Counted from the first letter of the stretch, positions 16,418-24,938 are shown. The stretch is 64,000 bases of DNA from CALEMW01 sp035447065 (GCA_035447065.1 DAOTGJ010000014.1:11405-75404); one strand, 5' to 3'. Translations and numbers: made by a program. The notes: generated by a model not told the origin, from the letters alone.

Positions 16418-17593
16418 ATGCCCCAGGTCCGCACCGGACTCGACCGGCTCCTCCACGAGGGCCACCCCCTGCTGACCGGCCGCCGCGCCGGCCTGCTCTG
16501 CCATCCGGCCAGCGTGGACGCCCGCCTGCGCCACGCCGCCGCCCTGCTCCACGCGGACCCGCGCTGGGAGCTGCGCGCCTTCTTCGGGCCGCAGCACGGG
16601 ATCCGGGGCGAGACCCAGGACAACATGATCGAGTGGGAGGGCTTCCGGGATCCGGCCACGGGCCTGCCCGTGCACTCGCTGTACGGCGCGCACCGCAAGC
16701 CCACGCAGGAGATGCTGCGCGGCCTGGACGTGCTGGTGGTGGACCTGCAGGACGTGGGCGCCCGCTACTACACCTTCATCTGGACGGTGCTGCTCTGCCT
16801 GGAGGCCTGCGCGGAGGCGGGGGTGGACGTGCTGGTCCTGGACCGCCCCAACCCCCTGGGCGACGCGCGCGAGGGCAACGTGGGCGATCCCGCCTACCGC
16901 TCCTTCGTGGGCCTGGCGCCGGTGCCCATGCGCCACGGCCTGACCGTGGGGCAGATGGCGCGCTGGTGCGTGGCGCATTTTCGGCTCGACGTGGAGCTGG
17001 CGGTGCTGGGCGCGCGGGGCGGCCGCCCGTCGGACACCCATCCGGCCACGGGCCTGCCGTGGGTGCTGCCTTCGCCCAACATGCCCACCTGGGACACGGC
17101 GCTGGTCTATCCGGGCATGTGCCTGCTGGAGGGCACCAGCGCGTCCGAGGGGCGGGGCACCACGCGGCCCTTCGAGATCTTCGGGCTGCCCGGACTGGAC
17201 TCCGACGCCCTCGTCGCCCGTCTGGCGGGCCGCGGCCTGCCCGGCGTCGTCTTCCGCCCCCTGCACTTCCAGCCCACCTTCCAGAAGCACGCCGGCGCGC
17301 TCTGCGGCGGCGCCCAGATCCACGTGACCGATGCGGCCTCCTTCCGCCCCGTGCGCACGGCGGTGGAGATCCTGGCGGCACTGCTGGCCCTGGCGCCGGA
17401 GACCTTCGCCTGGAACCCGCCGCCCTACGAATACGAGACGGAGAAGCTGCCCATCGACATCCTGGCCGGCGGCCCGGAGCTGCGCGAGGCCCTGGCCGCG
17501 GGCGCGGACCCCGCCGAGCTCTGCGCGGCGTGGGATGAGCAGGCCGCGGACTTCGCCCGCGACCTGGATCCGGCGGTCTTCGCCGATGACTGA
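16418..17593 (+). CDS. namZ: DUF1343 / GH171 exo-beta-N-acetylmuramidase, NamZ-like
   Basis: 391 residues, no signal peptide, so presumably cytoplasmic. It matches the DUF1343 family, whose characterised member NamZ removes terminal MurNAc from peptidoglycan fragments. Recognisable segments are 'FGPQHGIRGE' near 65-74, 'VYSLYGAHRKPTPE'-type sequence near 87-100, 'LQDVGARYYTF' near 110-120, 'RPNPLG' and 'GTSASEGRGTTRPFE'. Many family members have Glu where this protein has Gln in 'PQHG'; I recall both versions, so activity should not be judged from this alone. The next gene overlaps it by eight bases and supplies the two later steps of MurNAc recycling, which strongly supports the assignment. 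Confidence 0.88.
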   Translation: MPQVRTGLDRLLHEGHPLLTGRRAGLLCHPASVDARLRHAAALLHADPRWELRAFFGPQHGIRGETQDNMIEWEGFRDPATGLPVHSLYGAHRKPTQEMLRGLDVLVVDLQDVGARYYTFIWTVLLCLEACAEAGVDVLVLDRPNPLGDAREGNVGDPAYRSFVGLAPVPMRHGLTVGQMARWCVAHFRLDVELAVLGARGGRPSDTHPATGLPWVLPSPNMPTWDTALVYPGMCLLEGTSASEGRGTTRPFEIFGLPGLDSDALVARLAGRGLPGVVFRPLHFQPTFQKHAGALCGGAQIHVTDAASFRPVRTAVEILAALLALAPETFAWNPPPYEYETEKLPIDILAGGPELREALAAGADPAELCAAWDEQAADFARDLDPAVFADD

Positions 17594-19499
17594 GCCGCGG
17601 CCCGCCCTGGTCCTGGCCGCCGGCTACGGCACTCGCCTGCGGCCGCTGACCGACGTGCTGCCCAAGCCCCTGGCCCCGCTGCTGGGCCGGCCCCTGCTGG
17701 ACCATGCGCTGGACCGGCTGGCCGCCGCCGGAGTCACGCGCGTGGCGGTGAACGCGCACCACCTGGGCGACCTCATCGCCGCGCACCTGGCGGCGCGGGC
17801 CGACGGGCCGCCCACGGTCCTCTACCCCGAGCCCGAGATCCTGGGCACCGCGGGCCCCCTGCACGCGGCGCGGGCGCTGCTGGGCGAGGGGCCGGCGTTC
17901 CTGCTCCACAACGGCGACGTGTGGTGCGACGCCGATCTGACCGCCGCCCTGGATCTGCGCCGCGCCCACGACGCCGAGGGCGTGCTCCTGCTCACGGACC
18001 TGCCGCGCGTCAACAGCGTGCGCCTGGGCGCCGACGGCCGCGTGCGCGACGTGGCCGGCCTGGCCCACGCCCCCGCCCGCGACGGCGACCGCCTGCTCAC
18101 CTACACCGGCGTGGCCGTCTTCGCGCGCCGTTTCCTGGAGCGCATCCCGCCGGGCCCGAGCGGCCTGGCGCCGGCGTTGGCGGCGGCCGCCGCCGTGGGG
18201 GGGCTGCGCGGCCTGGTGATCCCCCTGCGCGCCTGGAGCGATCTGGGCACCCCGCGCTCGTACCTGGAAGCCCATGCCGAGCTCCTGGCCGTGGGGGAGC
18301 GGATCCGCGTGGCGGCGACGGCCGACGTGGACCCCGGCGCCCTGCTGGAGGGGTTCGCGGCGATCGGCGACGGCGCCCGTGTGGGACCCGGCGTGACCCT
18401 GAGCGACTGCGTGGTCCTGCCCGGCGCCGAGGTGCGCGGACCCGGCCGCCGCCATCGCGTGGTGCTGGGGCCAGGCTGGGAGATGCCCGCGTTTCCCGAC
18501 GCCGCGTCGCCGCCCCCCGCGGACCTGCACGCCTGGCTGCGCGAGGCCGGCCCCTGGGATCCGGACACGGCCACGCCGCTGACCGGTCAAGCCTCGGACC
18601 GCCGCTACTGGCGCGTCCGCGGCGCCGACGGCCCGGCCGTGCTGCTGGACTCCCGCGGCGACGCCTCCGAGTTCGACCGCACGGTGGCCCTGAGCCGCGC
18701 CCTCCATGACCAGGGCCTGGGCGGCGCCGCGGTGCGCGCCGTGGCGCCGGAACGGCCCGCGGCGGTCTTCGAGGATCTGGGGGACCGGACCCTGGGGGCC
18801 GCCCTGGCCCAGGATCCCGAAGCCTGGCGCGCCCTCTACCGGGACGCCCTCGGCTGGATCCCCCGGCTCCAGGCCCGCACGGACGCCGCGGCCGAGCGGA
18901 TGCCCCTGGCCTGCGACCGCACCCTGGACCGCGCCGCCCTGAGGGCGGAGAGCCGCTACTTCGCCGAGCGGTTCCTGCTCCAGGAGCGTGGGCTGCCGCC
19001 GGAGACGGTGGCGGCCCTGGACCCGGAGCTGGAGCGGCTGGCCGATGCGGTGGCCGCCCTGCCGCGCCGCCTGATCCACCGCGACTACCAGTCCACCAAC
19101 ATCCTGCTCCGGAGCGGAGAGGTGCGGGTGGTGGACGTGCAGGGCATGCGCCTGGGCCCGGCCGGCTACGACGCCGCTTCGCTGCTGCGCGACCCCTACG
19201 CGGATCTGGATCCCGCGCGGGTGCGGAGCCTGCTCGCGGATTGGGACGCCGGCCTGCGGGGCGATTCCCCCGCCGACGCCGCCCAGATCGTCCTGGCCGG
19301 CCTCCAGCGCTCCCTGCAGGCCCTCGGTGCCTACGGATATCTGGCCCGGATCCGCGGCAAGGCGGAGTTCCGGCGCTTCATCCCGGCGGGGCTGCGGCAG
19401 CTGCGGGCCGGGCTGATGGACACCGCCGAAGCGGGCGGGCCGCCCCTGCCGAGGCTGGAAGAGATCGTGGAGATCGAATTACAAAAGAGCAAAAGTTGA
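17586..19499 (+). CDS. MurU-AmgK fusion: MurNAc-1-phosphate uridylyltransferase and sugar anomeric kinase
   Basis: 637 residues. Residues 1-285 are a nucleotidyltransferase of the MurU group: 'LAAGYGTRLRPLTDVLPKPL' at 10-29 and 'LLHNGDVWCD' as metal/nucleotide site, with a short left-handed-helix-like tail at 240-300. Residues 305-637 are an APH-fold kinase like AmgK, with 'HRDYQSTNIL' near 498 and 'VVDVQGMRLGPAGYDAASLLRD' segments (catalytic Asp and DxQ). AmgK phosphorylates MurNAc at C1 and MurU makes UDP-MurNAc, bypassing de novo, fosfomycin-sensitive synthesis. Order in the polypeptide is transferase first, kinase second. The ATG lies inside the end of namZ (8-base overlap). Confidence 0.9.
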   Translation: MTEPRPALVLAAGYGTRLRPLTDVLPKPLAPLLGRPLLDHALDRLAAAGVTRVAVNAHHLGDLIAAHLAARADGPPTVLYPEPEILGTAGPLHAARALLGEGPAFLLHNGDVWCDADLTAALDLRRAHDAEGVLLLTDLPRVNSVRLGADGRVRDVAGLAHAPARDGDRLLTYTGVAVFARRFLERIPPGPSGLAPALAAAAAVGGLRGLVIPLRAWSDLGTPRSYLEAHAELLAVGERIRVAATADVDPGALLEGFAAIGDGARVGPGVTLSDCVVLPGAEVRGPGRRHRVVLGPGWEMPAFPDAASPPPADLHAWLREAGPWDPDTATPLTGQASDRRYWRVRGADGPAVLLDSRGDASEFDRTVALSRALHDQGLGGAAVRAVAPERPAAVFEDLGDRTLGAALAQDPEAWRALYRDALGWIPRLQARTDAAAERMPLACDRTLDRAALRAESRYFAERFLLQERGLPPETVAALDPELERLADAVAALPRRLIHRDYQSTNILLRSGEVRVVDVQGMRLGPAGYDAASLLRDPYADLDPARVRSLLADWDAGLRGDSPADAAQIVLAGLQRSLQALGAYGYLARIRGKAEFRRFIPAGLRQLRAGLMDTAEAGGPPLPRLEEIVEIELQKSKS

Positions 19500-19524
19500 A
19501 CTATTAGATAAAAAATGATAGAAT
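19496..19524 (+). promoter_or_regulatory. Sigma-70-like promoter for the small secreted protein
   Basis: TTGAAC (19496-19501), 17-base spacer, TAGAAT (19519-19524) in a locally AT-rich stretch, unlike its surroundings. The -35 overlaps the stop codon of the MurU-AmgK gene. A start near 19531 leaves about 36 bases of leader. Confidence 0.65.
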
Positions 19525-19566
19525 GATCCCTCGACTCGAAGGACCACGACCACGCGGAGGGGGATC

Positions 19567-20127
19567 ATGCACATGCGTCACCGAGGGCTCGGCATCCTGC
19601 TGGGCCTGCTGCTCCTGTCCGGCGCCGCCCTGGCGTCCACCAGCACCTATCCGTTGCCTGGCCTGCTGGGCTCGTACAGCGCCGAGCCGGGGCTCCATCT
19701 GCGCTCCGACGGCTTCACCCTGCCTTCCGACCTGGGCACGGTGTCCGAGGTGTTCATCGCCTGCAGCGGCGTGTACCTGCCGGGCGAGACCCGCGACGAC
19801 CACGACCAGACCTACGTCTGGGAGGCGGAGCTGACCCTCTTCCTGCAGGTGGGCGAGGACCTGTTCTGGGCCGTGCTGAGCCCGGCCGAAGGCGCCTTCA
19901 ACCTGCAGGCCATGTTCGTCAGTCCGGGCGGCTCGCCCGTGACCTCGGGCAGCATCGTGGGCGGGGCCGAGGTCATCGTGGACGCCGTGCTGCTGGCCAC
20001 CGGCGACGACGGCCGCACCGTGGTGCGCTATCCGGCCGTGAGCCTGACCGCGGCCAGCCTGGAGGTGCACGCCAGCGTGCCCAACCAGGACACCAGCATG
20101 AGCCGGCTGAAGGCCCTCTACCGCTGA
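19567..20127 (+). CDS. Small secreted protein of unknown function
   Basis: 186 residues with a clear signal peptide (cleavage near LAS-TSTYP, residue 24). The mature part is beta-rich and acidic with one Cys ('VFIACSGVYLPG'), and has no motif I recognise. Either ATG at 19567 or 19573 could be used; GGAGGGGG lies at 19556-19563 and fits the second slightly better. It has its own promoter and is followed by a hairpin, so it is a single-gene unit. Periplasmic or exported location is inferred from the signal peptide only. Confidence 0.75.
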   Translation: MHMRHRGLGILLGLLLLSGAALASTSTYPLPGLLGSYSAEPGLHLRSDGFTLPSDLGTVSEVFIACSGVYLPGETRDDHDQTYVWEAELTLFLQVGEDLFWAVLSPAEGAFNLQAMFVSPGGSPVTSGSIVGGAEVIVDAVLLATGDDGRTVVRYPAVSLTAASLEVHASVPNQDTSMSRLKALYR

Positions 20128-20148
20128 GACCATTCCTGCCGAGCCCGC

Positions 20149-20175
20149 GCCGCGCCCGTGACATTCGGGCGCGGC
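20149..20175 (+). terminator. 10-bp GC hairpin after the small secreted protein
   Basis: Arms 20149-20158 and 20166-20175 with a seven-base loop. No T-run follows, so termination strength is uncertain. Confidence 0.45.
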
Positions 20176-20224
20176 GATGCCATGATGGGGCTCCGCCGCC
20201 ACCGCGCGGCGTGAAAGGAGCCCC

Positions 20225-21487
20225 ATGACCGAGCCCGTGACCGTGCGCGTGGATTCCGAGATCGGCAGGCTGGAGGGCGTGATCGTGCACGCTCCCGGCC
20301 CCGAGATCGAGAACATGACGCCCAGCGACGCCGAGCGCGCCCTCTACAGCGACATCCTCAGCGGCAGCGTGAGCGCCTGGGAGCACGCCCAGCTCCGCGG
20401 CGTGCTGGAGAAGGTGACCAGGGTCCACCGCTTCCGCGACCTGCTGTCCGAGACCCTGGCCGACGCCACCGTGCGCGAGACCCTGGTGGAGCGCATCTGC
20501 CGCAACGAGGACGTGCCGGAGATCGCCCAGGACCTGCTGGACCTGGAGGTGCCGGAGCTGGTGCGGCAGCTCATCGAGGGCGTGGTGCTGCGCGAGGACA
20601 CGCTGACGGCCTTCCTCAGCCGCGACCGCTACGCCCTGCGCCCCCTGCACAACCTCTTCTTCACCCGCGACCCGTCCATGACCGTGGGGGGCTGCGTGGT
20701 GATCGGCCGCATGGCCAACCACGTGCGCGAGCGCGAGGCGCTGATCATGGAGGCCATCTTCGACCGGCATCCCGGCTTCCGCGCCACCACGCTGAACCCG
20801 CTGAATTCGCCGGTGGCGTCGCGCGGCCTCTCGCTGGAGGGCGGCGACGTGCTGGTGGCGCGGCAGGACGTGATCGTGGTGGGCATCGGCGCACGCACCA
20901 CGCCCCCGGCGGTGGACTGGCTGGTGGACCGGCTGCGGCAGCGGCGGGAGTCCCTGCACGTGATCGTGCAGGAGCTGCCGCGCGAGCCCGAATCCTTCAT
21001 CCACCTGGACATGGTCTTCACCTTCCTGGACCGCGATGCGGTGATGGTCTACGAGCCCGTGATCCTCAAGCCCTCGCGTCTGCAGACGGTGCACATGCGG
21101 GTGGAAGGCGGACAGGTGGCCGCCATCGAACAGGTGGAGAACATTCCGGCCGCCCTGCGCGCGGTGGGCATGGACGTGGAGGCGGTGACCTGCGGCGGCC
21201 ACACGGACCCCTGGCTCCAGGAGCGGGAGCAGTGGCACTCGGGCACCAACTTCTTCGCCATCGCGCCGGGGCAGGTGGTGGGCTACGGACGCAACGTGCG
21301 CACCGTCGAGGAGCTGGACCGGCACGGCTTCCGCGTGGTGCAGGCCGAGGACGTGGTCTCCGGCAAGGCCGACCTGTCCGACGGCAAGCGCACGGTGGTG
21401 ACCATCGACGGCGAGGAGCTGGCCCGCGGCGGCGGCGGCTGCCGTTGCATGACCATGCCCGTCCGGCGCGCGCCGGTGGAGTGGTGA
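20225..21487 (+). CDS. arcA: Arginine deiminase
   Basis: 420 residues; hydrolyses arginine to citrulline and ammonia. Full-length match to the guanidino-group-modifying superfamily: 'EIGRLEGVIVHAPGPE' at the start, 'NLFFTRDPSMTVG' near 141, 'LEGGDVLV' near 205, 'HLDMVFTFLD' near 260, and the catalytic Cys near residue 405-407 in 'GGGCRCMTMPVRR'. No ornithine carbamoyltransferase or carbamate kinase is adjacent, so the classical ATP-yielding ADI pathway is not complete here; a role in arginine breakdown, acid tolerance or ammonia supply is possible. AAAGGAG precedes the ATG. The stop overlaps the start of the next gene (GTGA). Confidence 0.95.
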   Translation: MTEPVTVRVDSEIGRLEGVIVHAPGPEIENMTPSDAERALYSDILSGSVSAWEHAQLRGVLEKVTRVHRFRDLLSETLADATVRETLVERICRNEDVPEIAQDLLDLEVPELVRQLIEGVVLREDTLTAFLSRDRYALRPLHNLFFTRDPSMTVGGCVVIGRMANHVREREALIMEAIFDRHPGFRATTLNPLNSPVASRGLSLEGGDVLVARQDVIVVGIGARTTPPAVDWLVDRLRQRRESLHVIVQELPREPESFIHLDMVFTFLDRDAVMVYEPVILKPSRLQTVHMRVEGGQVAAIEQVENIPAALRAVGMDVEAVTCGGHTDPWLQEREQWHSGTNFFAIAPGQVVGYGRNVRTVEELDRHGFRVVQAEDVVSGKADLSDGKRTVVTIDGEELARGGGGCRCMTMPVRRAPVEW

Positions 21488-22623
21488 CCGGAGCCGACCG
21501 GGAGCTGGTCCGGTCCGCGGGGCCGCTGCGCCTGGAGCGCTGGCCCCGTCGGCCCGATGATCCGCTGCGCGCCTGGGACGCCGCCGACGAGCTCCTGCTG
21601 GCCCGCCTGGACGCCGAACCGCCGGCGCCGGAGACCCGCGTCCTGCTGATCAACGACGCCTGCGGCGCCCTGGCCTGCGCCCTCCATGCCCACCGGCCGA
21701 CATCCTGGGGCGACTCGGAGCTGGCCCGCCTGGCCGCCCGCGCCAACCTGGCCGCCAATGGGCTGGACCCGTCGGCGGTGACCTTCCTGCCCGGCGACGC
21801 CGCGCCCGCCGCCCCCGTGGATCTGGCGCTGATCAAGATCCCCAAGTCCCTGGACCTCTTCGCCGACCAGCTGCGGCTGCTGCGGCCCGCGCTGGCGCCC
21901 GGGGCCCTGGTGCTGGCGGGCAGCATGGTCAAGCACACGTCGGGCCGGGCGTACGCGCTGCTGGAGGAGCGCATCGGGCGCACCGTCACGGGGCGGGCGG
22001 CGAAGAAGGCGCGGCTGGCGGAGGCGGCGCCGGGGCCGGTGGCCGACGCCGCGCCGTCGCAGCCGGGCTACCGTCTGGCGGAGTTCGCCCTGGATCTGAG
22101 CGCCGCGCCCGGCGTGTTCGCCGCGGACCGCCTGGACATCGGCACCCGCGCCCTGCTGGAGCATCTGCCCCGCCGCGACGACGCGCTGCGCGCCTGCGAT
22201 CTGGGCTGCGGCAACGGCGCCCTGGGGCTGGCCCTGGCGCGCGTCTGTCCGCAGGCGGCGGTGCTGTTCACGGACGAGTCGGACCGCGCCGTGGCCGCGG
22301 CGCGGGCCAACGCCGCCGCCAACGGGCTGGCGGAGCGGACGCTGGAGTTCCGGGTGGCCGACGGCCTGGAGCCGCAGCCTCCCGCGAGCCTGGACCTGAT
22401 CCTCTGCAACCCGCCGTTCCACCTGGGCCACGCCGTGGAGGACCTGACGGCGCCGCGCCTCTTCGCGCAGGCGGAGCGCTGCCTGCGTCCCGGCGGCGCG
22501 ATCCTGGCCGTGGGCAACCGGCATCTGGGGCATCACGCCAAGCTGGCGCGGATCTTCGGCGCGTGCGATGTGGCGGGGGAGACGAGGAAGTTCCAGGTGC
22601 TGCGGGCGACGAAGCGGGGCTGA
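21484..22623 (+). CDS. rRNA guanine-N2-methyltransferase, RlmG/RsmC type
   Basis: 379 residues starting at GTG 21484 (VTGADRELV), which overlaps the arcA stop. Two Rossmann-like halves: a degenerate N-terminal one (about 40-180) and a C-terminal SAM-binding catalytic one (215-379) with motif I 'CDLGCGNGALGL', acidic motif 'VLFTDESDRAV' and the N2-guanine motif 'CNPPFHLGH'. The duplicated architecture and NPPFH are typical of RlmG (23S m2G1835) and RsmC (16S m2G1207); which base is modified cannot be decided from sequence alone. Coupling to an arginine deiminase is unusual and probably not functional. Confidence 0.88.
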   Translation: MTGADRELVRSAGPLRLERWPRRPDDPLRAWDAADELLLARLDAEPPAPETRVLLINDACGALACALHAHRPTSWGDSELARLAARANLAANGLDPSAVTFLPGDAAPAAPVDLALIKIPKSLDLFADQLRLLRPALAPGALVLAGSMVKHTSGRAYALLEERIGRTVTGRAAKKARLAEAAPGPVADAAPSQPGYRLAEFALDLSAAPGVFAADRLDIGTRALLEHLPRRDDALRACDLGCGNGALGLALARVCPQAAVLFTDESDRAVAAARANAAANGLAERTLEFRVADGLEPQPPASLDLILCNPPFHLGHAVEDLTAPRLFAQAERCLRPGGAILAVGNRHLGHHAKLARIFGACDVAGETRKFQVLRATKRG

Positions 22624-22630
22624 GCATGAC

Positions 22631-22657
22631 CCGGCCCCCGGAAGACCCGGGGGCCGG
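22631..22657. terminator. 11-bp GC hairpin between convergent genes
   Basis: Arms 22631-22641 and 22647-22657 with a five-base loop, between the methyltransferase and dps stops. No T-run. Confidence 0.5.
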
Positions 22658-22710
22658 AACCCGACCGCGAGAGGTGGTGGACGCGGGCGGGTGACGAATC
22701 CTCGCCGGGG

Positions 22711-23157
22711 CTACCCGTCCAGGTAGGCCCCCAGCATCCAGAGCTCCTTCTCCAGATGATCGCCGATGGGGTCCAGGACCGCGGCGCTGCCCTTGTCGCC
22801 GGCGTCGTCGGCCAGGGCGCCGGCGGCGCGCACCTTGGCGTGGAAGGCCTGCAGATCGGCCCGCACGTTCTCCACCATGGCCCGCGCGCCGGGCACGCTC
22901 TCGTCCTCCTGCACCGACGCCGCCTCCAGCGCCTGGGCCAGGCTGCCCAGCGGCGCGCCGCCGATCATGAGGATGCGCTCCGCGAACTCGTCGCTCAGAT
23001 CGCCGAAGCGGTCGTACAGCTCCTCGAAACGGGCATGGAGCTGATAGAAGCTCTCGCCGCGCACGCGCCAGTGGTAGTGGTGCAGCTTCTGGGCGAAGAC
23101 GATGGAGTCGGCCAGCAGCTCGTTCAGGGCGCCCACCAGGGCCTTGTTCTTCTTCAT
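22711..23157 (-). CDS. dps: Dps/ferritin-like DNA-protecting iron-storage protein
   Basis: 148 residues, the usual Dps length. The ferroxidase pattern is present: 'LHHYHWRVRGESFYQLHARFEELYD' region with the conserved His, then Asp/Glu 12-16 residues on. Dps dodecamers oxidise and store iron and shield DNA under oxidative or starvation stress. The start is 23157 (MKKNKAL): GGGAGG precedes it by six to seven bases, whereas the open frame continues upstream through unrelated sequence. The leader carries a GG-N10-GC sigma-54 promoter, and the divergent neighbour is a sigma-54 activator, so this gene is the obvious target. Confidence 0.93.
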   Translation of the reverse strand: MKKNKALVGALNELLADSIVFAQKLHHYHWRVRGESFYQLHARFEELYDRFGDLSDEFAERILMIGGAPLGSLAQALEAASVQEDESVPGARAMVENVRADLQAFHAKVRAAGALADDAGDKGSAAVLDPIGDHLEKELWMLGAYLDG

Positions 23158-23223
23158 GTCGATCCTCCCGGTCATGGAGTCCAGGCCCTCGGTGGGCCGT
23201 TGTCGTTTCATCTGCATTCGGAA

Positions 23224-23242
23224 TTGCATCCTTCGTGCCAAA
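23224..23242 (-). promoter_or_regulatory. Sigma-54 (-24/-12) promoter of dps
   Basis: The minus strand reads TTGGCACGAAGGATGCAA (23241-23224): GG at 23239-23238, ten bases, GC at 23227-23226. This fits the sigma-54 consensus TTGGCACGnnnnTTGCA with one mismatch. Transcription would start near 23214, leaving about 57 bases before the ATG. Confidence 0.7.
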
Positions 23243-23312
23243 CTTTCCTGTTAATCCAACTAATTGATATAAAACAAAATACATAGTTTTCGACTCTGGT
23301 TGGTGCCCGTGC

Positions 23313-23370
23313 TCAACGAAATATCGTTGACAAGCCACCGAAATAGCATAGATTCACGAAATCACGTTGG
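23313..23370. promoter_or_regulatory. Paired ACGAAATNNCGTTG sites, candidate enhancer/operator for the sigma-54 activator
   Basis: Copy 1 sits in TCAACGAAATATCGTTGA (23313-23330, palindromic with one mismatched pair). Copy 2 is ACGAAATCACGTTG (23356-23369). They share 12 of 14 bases and lie 40 bp apart, roughly four helical turns. They are about 108 and 148 bases upstream of the predicted dps start, ideal for a sigma-54 enhancer, and they flank the promoter of the activator gene itself, suggesting autoregulation. Confidence 0.6.
23327..23354 (+). promoter_or_regulatory. Sigma-70-like promoter of the sigma-54 activator gene
   Basis: TTGACA (23327-23332), 16-base spacer, TAGATT (23349-23354). 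The -35 overlaps enhancer-like site 1; site 2 covers the start point. Confidence 0.6.
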
Positions 23371-23379
23371 AGGTGAGCC

Positions 23380-24930
23380 ATGGATGGACTCTTCGACGCG
23401 ACCCGGGACCTCAAGGCCCTGGCGGACCTCGCCGGGCGCCCCGAGGCCATCGCCGATGTCCTGGAGCGCGCGCTCGATTCCCTCGGGCAACTCGTGCCTC
23501 ATGATCTGGCTGTGGTGCTGGGGGTGGAGGAGCAGACCCTGCGGGTCCTCGCGGCCCGAGGTCCCCTGGCCGGCCAGGCCGTGAAGGATCACGCCCTGGA
23601 TCTGGCCGAGCATCCCACGCTGCGCCGGGCCCTGGAGGAGCGACGGGCCCAGGTGCTGACCGAGGATCACCACGCCCACGGAGAGGGAGATCCGTACGAG
23701 GGCGTGGTCGATCTGCCCCACGGGCACTCCTGCATGGTGGTGCCCCTGTACGCGGGGGAGCGGGTCCTCGGAGCCATGACCTTCGACCGCGCGGTCTGCG
23801 GCACCTACGAGCCTCAGGCCGTGGAGCTGGCGGAGGTCTACGGCAAGATCGTCGCCTTGGCGTTCCTGTACGCCGAGCAGGCGGAGCTGCTGCGGCGGCA
23901 ACGGCTGCAGCTGGAGGAACGCAGCCGCGTGTTGGAAGAGGCCGGGGGCGGCACGGACGCCATCGGGCTGCTGGAGCGCAGCCTGTCCCCGGCCATGCGG
24001 CGCCTCACGGTGCAGGCCAAGCAGGTGGCCGCCACGGACGCGCCGGTGCTCATCCGCGGCGAGACGGGCACGGGCAAGGAGGTGCTGGCGCGCGCCCTCC
24101 ACCATTGGAGCGTCCGGCGGTCCGGCCCCTTCCTGCAGCTCAACTGCGCCGCCATCCCCGAGACCCTCATCGAGAGCGAGCTCTTCGGCCACGTGCGCGG
24201 CGCCTTCTCCGGCGCCGACCGCGACCGGCCGGGCCGCTTCCTCGCCGCCAACGGCGGCACCCTGCTCCTGGACGAGATCGGCGACATGCCCCTGGCCGCC
24301 CAGGCCAAGCTGCTGCGCGTGCTGCAGGAGGGGACCTTCGAGCCCGTGGGCTCCGACACGCCGGTGAAGGTGGACGTGCGCATCCTGGCGGCCACGCACC
24401 GCGACCTGGAGGAGGCCGTGCGCCAGGGCGACTTCCGCGAGGACCTCTACTACCGCCTGGACGTGTTCCCCCTGGAGGTGCCGCCACTGCGCGAGCGCGC
24501 CGAGGACGTGGAGGTCATCGCCACGGGCGTGCTGCACGCCATCGCGCGGCGCACGGGGCGCGGGCCGTGGCGCCTGTCGGACCGCGCCCTGCGCTCCCTG
24601 CGCGGCGAGGCGTGGCCCGGCAACGTGCGGCAGCTCGTGAACGTGCTGGAGCGCGCGGCCATCCTCAAGCCGGAGGGCGTGCTGGACGCTTCGGTGGTGG
24701 ACGGCGGAGGGGCGAAGCGGCGGCGGCGCGTGGAGGAGTCCGCGGCCCCTGACCGCGACCTGCCCACCCTGCAGGAGATGGAGCGCCGGCACGTGCTGCG
24801 CGCCCTGGAACGCACCCAGGGCAAGATCTACGGCCCCGACGGCGCCGCCGCCCTGCTCGGCCTCAAGCCCACCACGCTGCAGAGCCGCATGCGCAAGCTG
24901 GGCGTGGAGCGGCGCGTGAGCTACCGCTAG
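23380..24930 (+). CDS. Sigma-54-dependent transcriptional activator, NorR-like (GAF-AAA+-HTH)
   Basis: 516 residues. N-terminal GAF sensor (about 20-170), AAA+ domain (195-430) and a Fis-type HTH at the C-terminus (470-516). The AAA+ part has Walker A 'GETGTGKE', the sigma-54 contact loop 'GAFSGA' (usually GAFTGA), Walker B 'LLLDEIGDM' and arginine-finger region 'REDLYYRLDVFPL'. Domain order and GAF placement are those of NorR, which senses nitric oxide through non-haem iron, but the ligand here is unknown. GGAGG lies six bases before the ATG. Divergent from dps, whose leader holds a sigma-54 promoter. No nitric-oxide reductase gene is nearby, so the norR name is not applied. Confidence 0.92.
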   Translation: MDGLFDATRDLKALADLAGRPEAIADVLERALDSLGQLVPHDLAVVLGVEEQTLRVLAARGPLAGQAVKDHALDLAEHPTLRRALEERRAQVLTEDHHAHGEGDPYEGVVDLPHGHSCMVVPLYAGERVLGAMTFDRAVCGTYEPQAVELAEVYGKIVALAFLYAEQAELLRRQRLQLEERSRVLEEAGGGTDAIGLLERSLSPAMRRLTVQAKQVAATDAPVLIRGETGTGKEVLARALHHWSVRRSGPFLQLNCAAIPETLIESELFGHVRGAFSGADRDRPGRFLAANGGTLLLDEIGDMPLAAQAKLLRVLQEGTFEPVGSDTPVKVDVRILAATHRDLEEAVRQGDFREDLYYRLDVFPLEVPPLRERAEDVEVIATGVLHAIARRTGRGPWRLSDRALRSLRGEAWPGNVRQLVNVLERAAILKPEGVLDASVVDGGGAKRRRRVEESAAPDRDLPTLQEMERRHVLRALERTQGKIYGPDGAAALLGLKPTTLQSRMRKLGVERRVSYR

Positions 24931-24938
24931 TCCGCGCG

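Noticed and set aside
20225..21487. A complete arginine deiminase (ADI) operon
   Set aside because: Only the deiminase is present; the next gene is an rRNA methyltransferase, and no carbamoyltransferase, carbamate kinase or antiporter is found in the window.
23380..24930. Naming the sigma-54 activator norR
   Set aside because: Domain order fits, but no nitric-oxide reductase or hmp gene is adjacent and the likely target is dps, so only NorR-like is justified.
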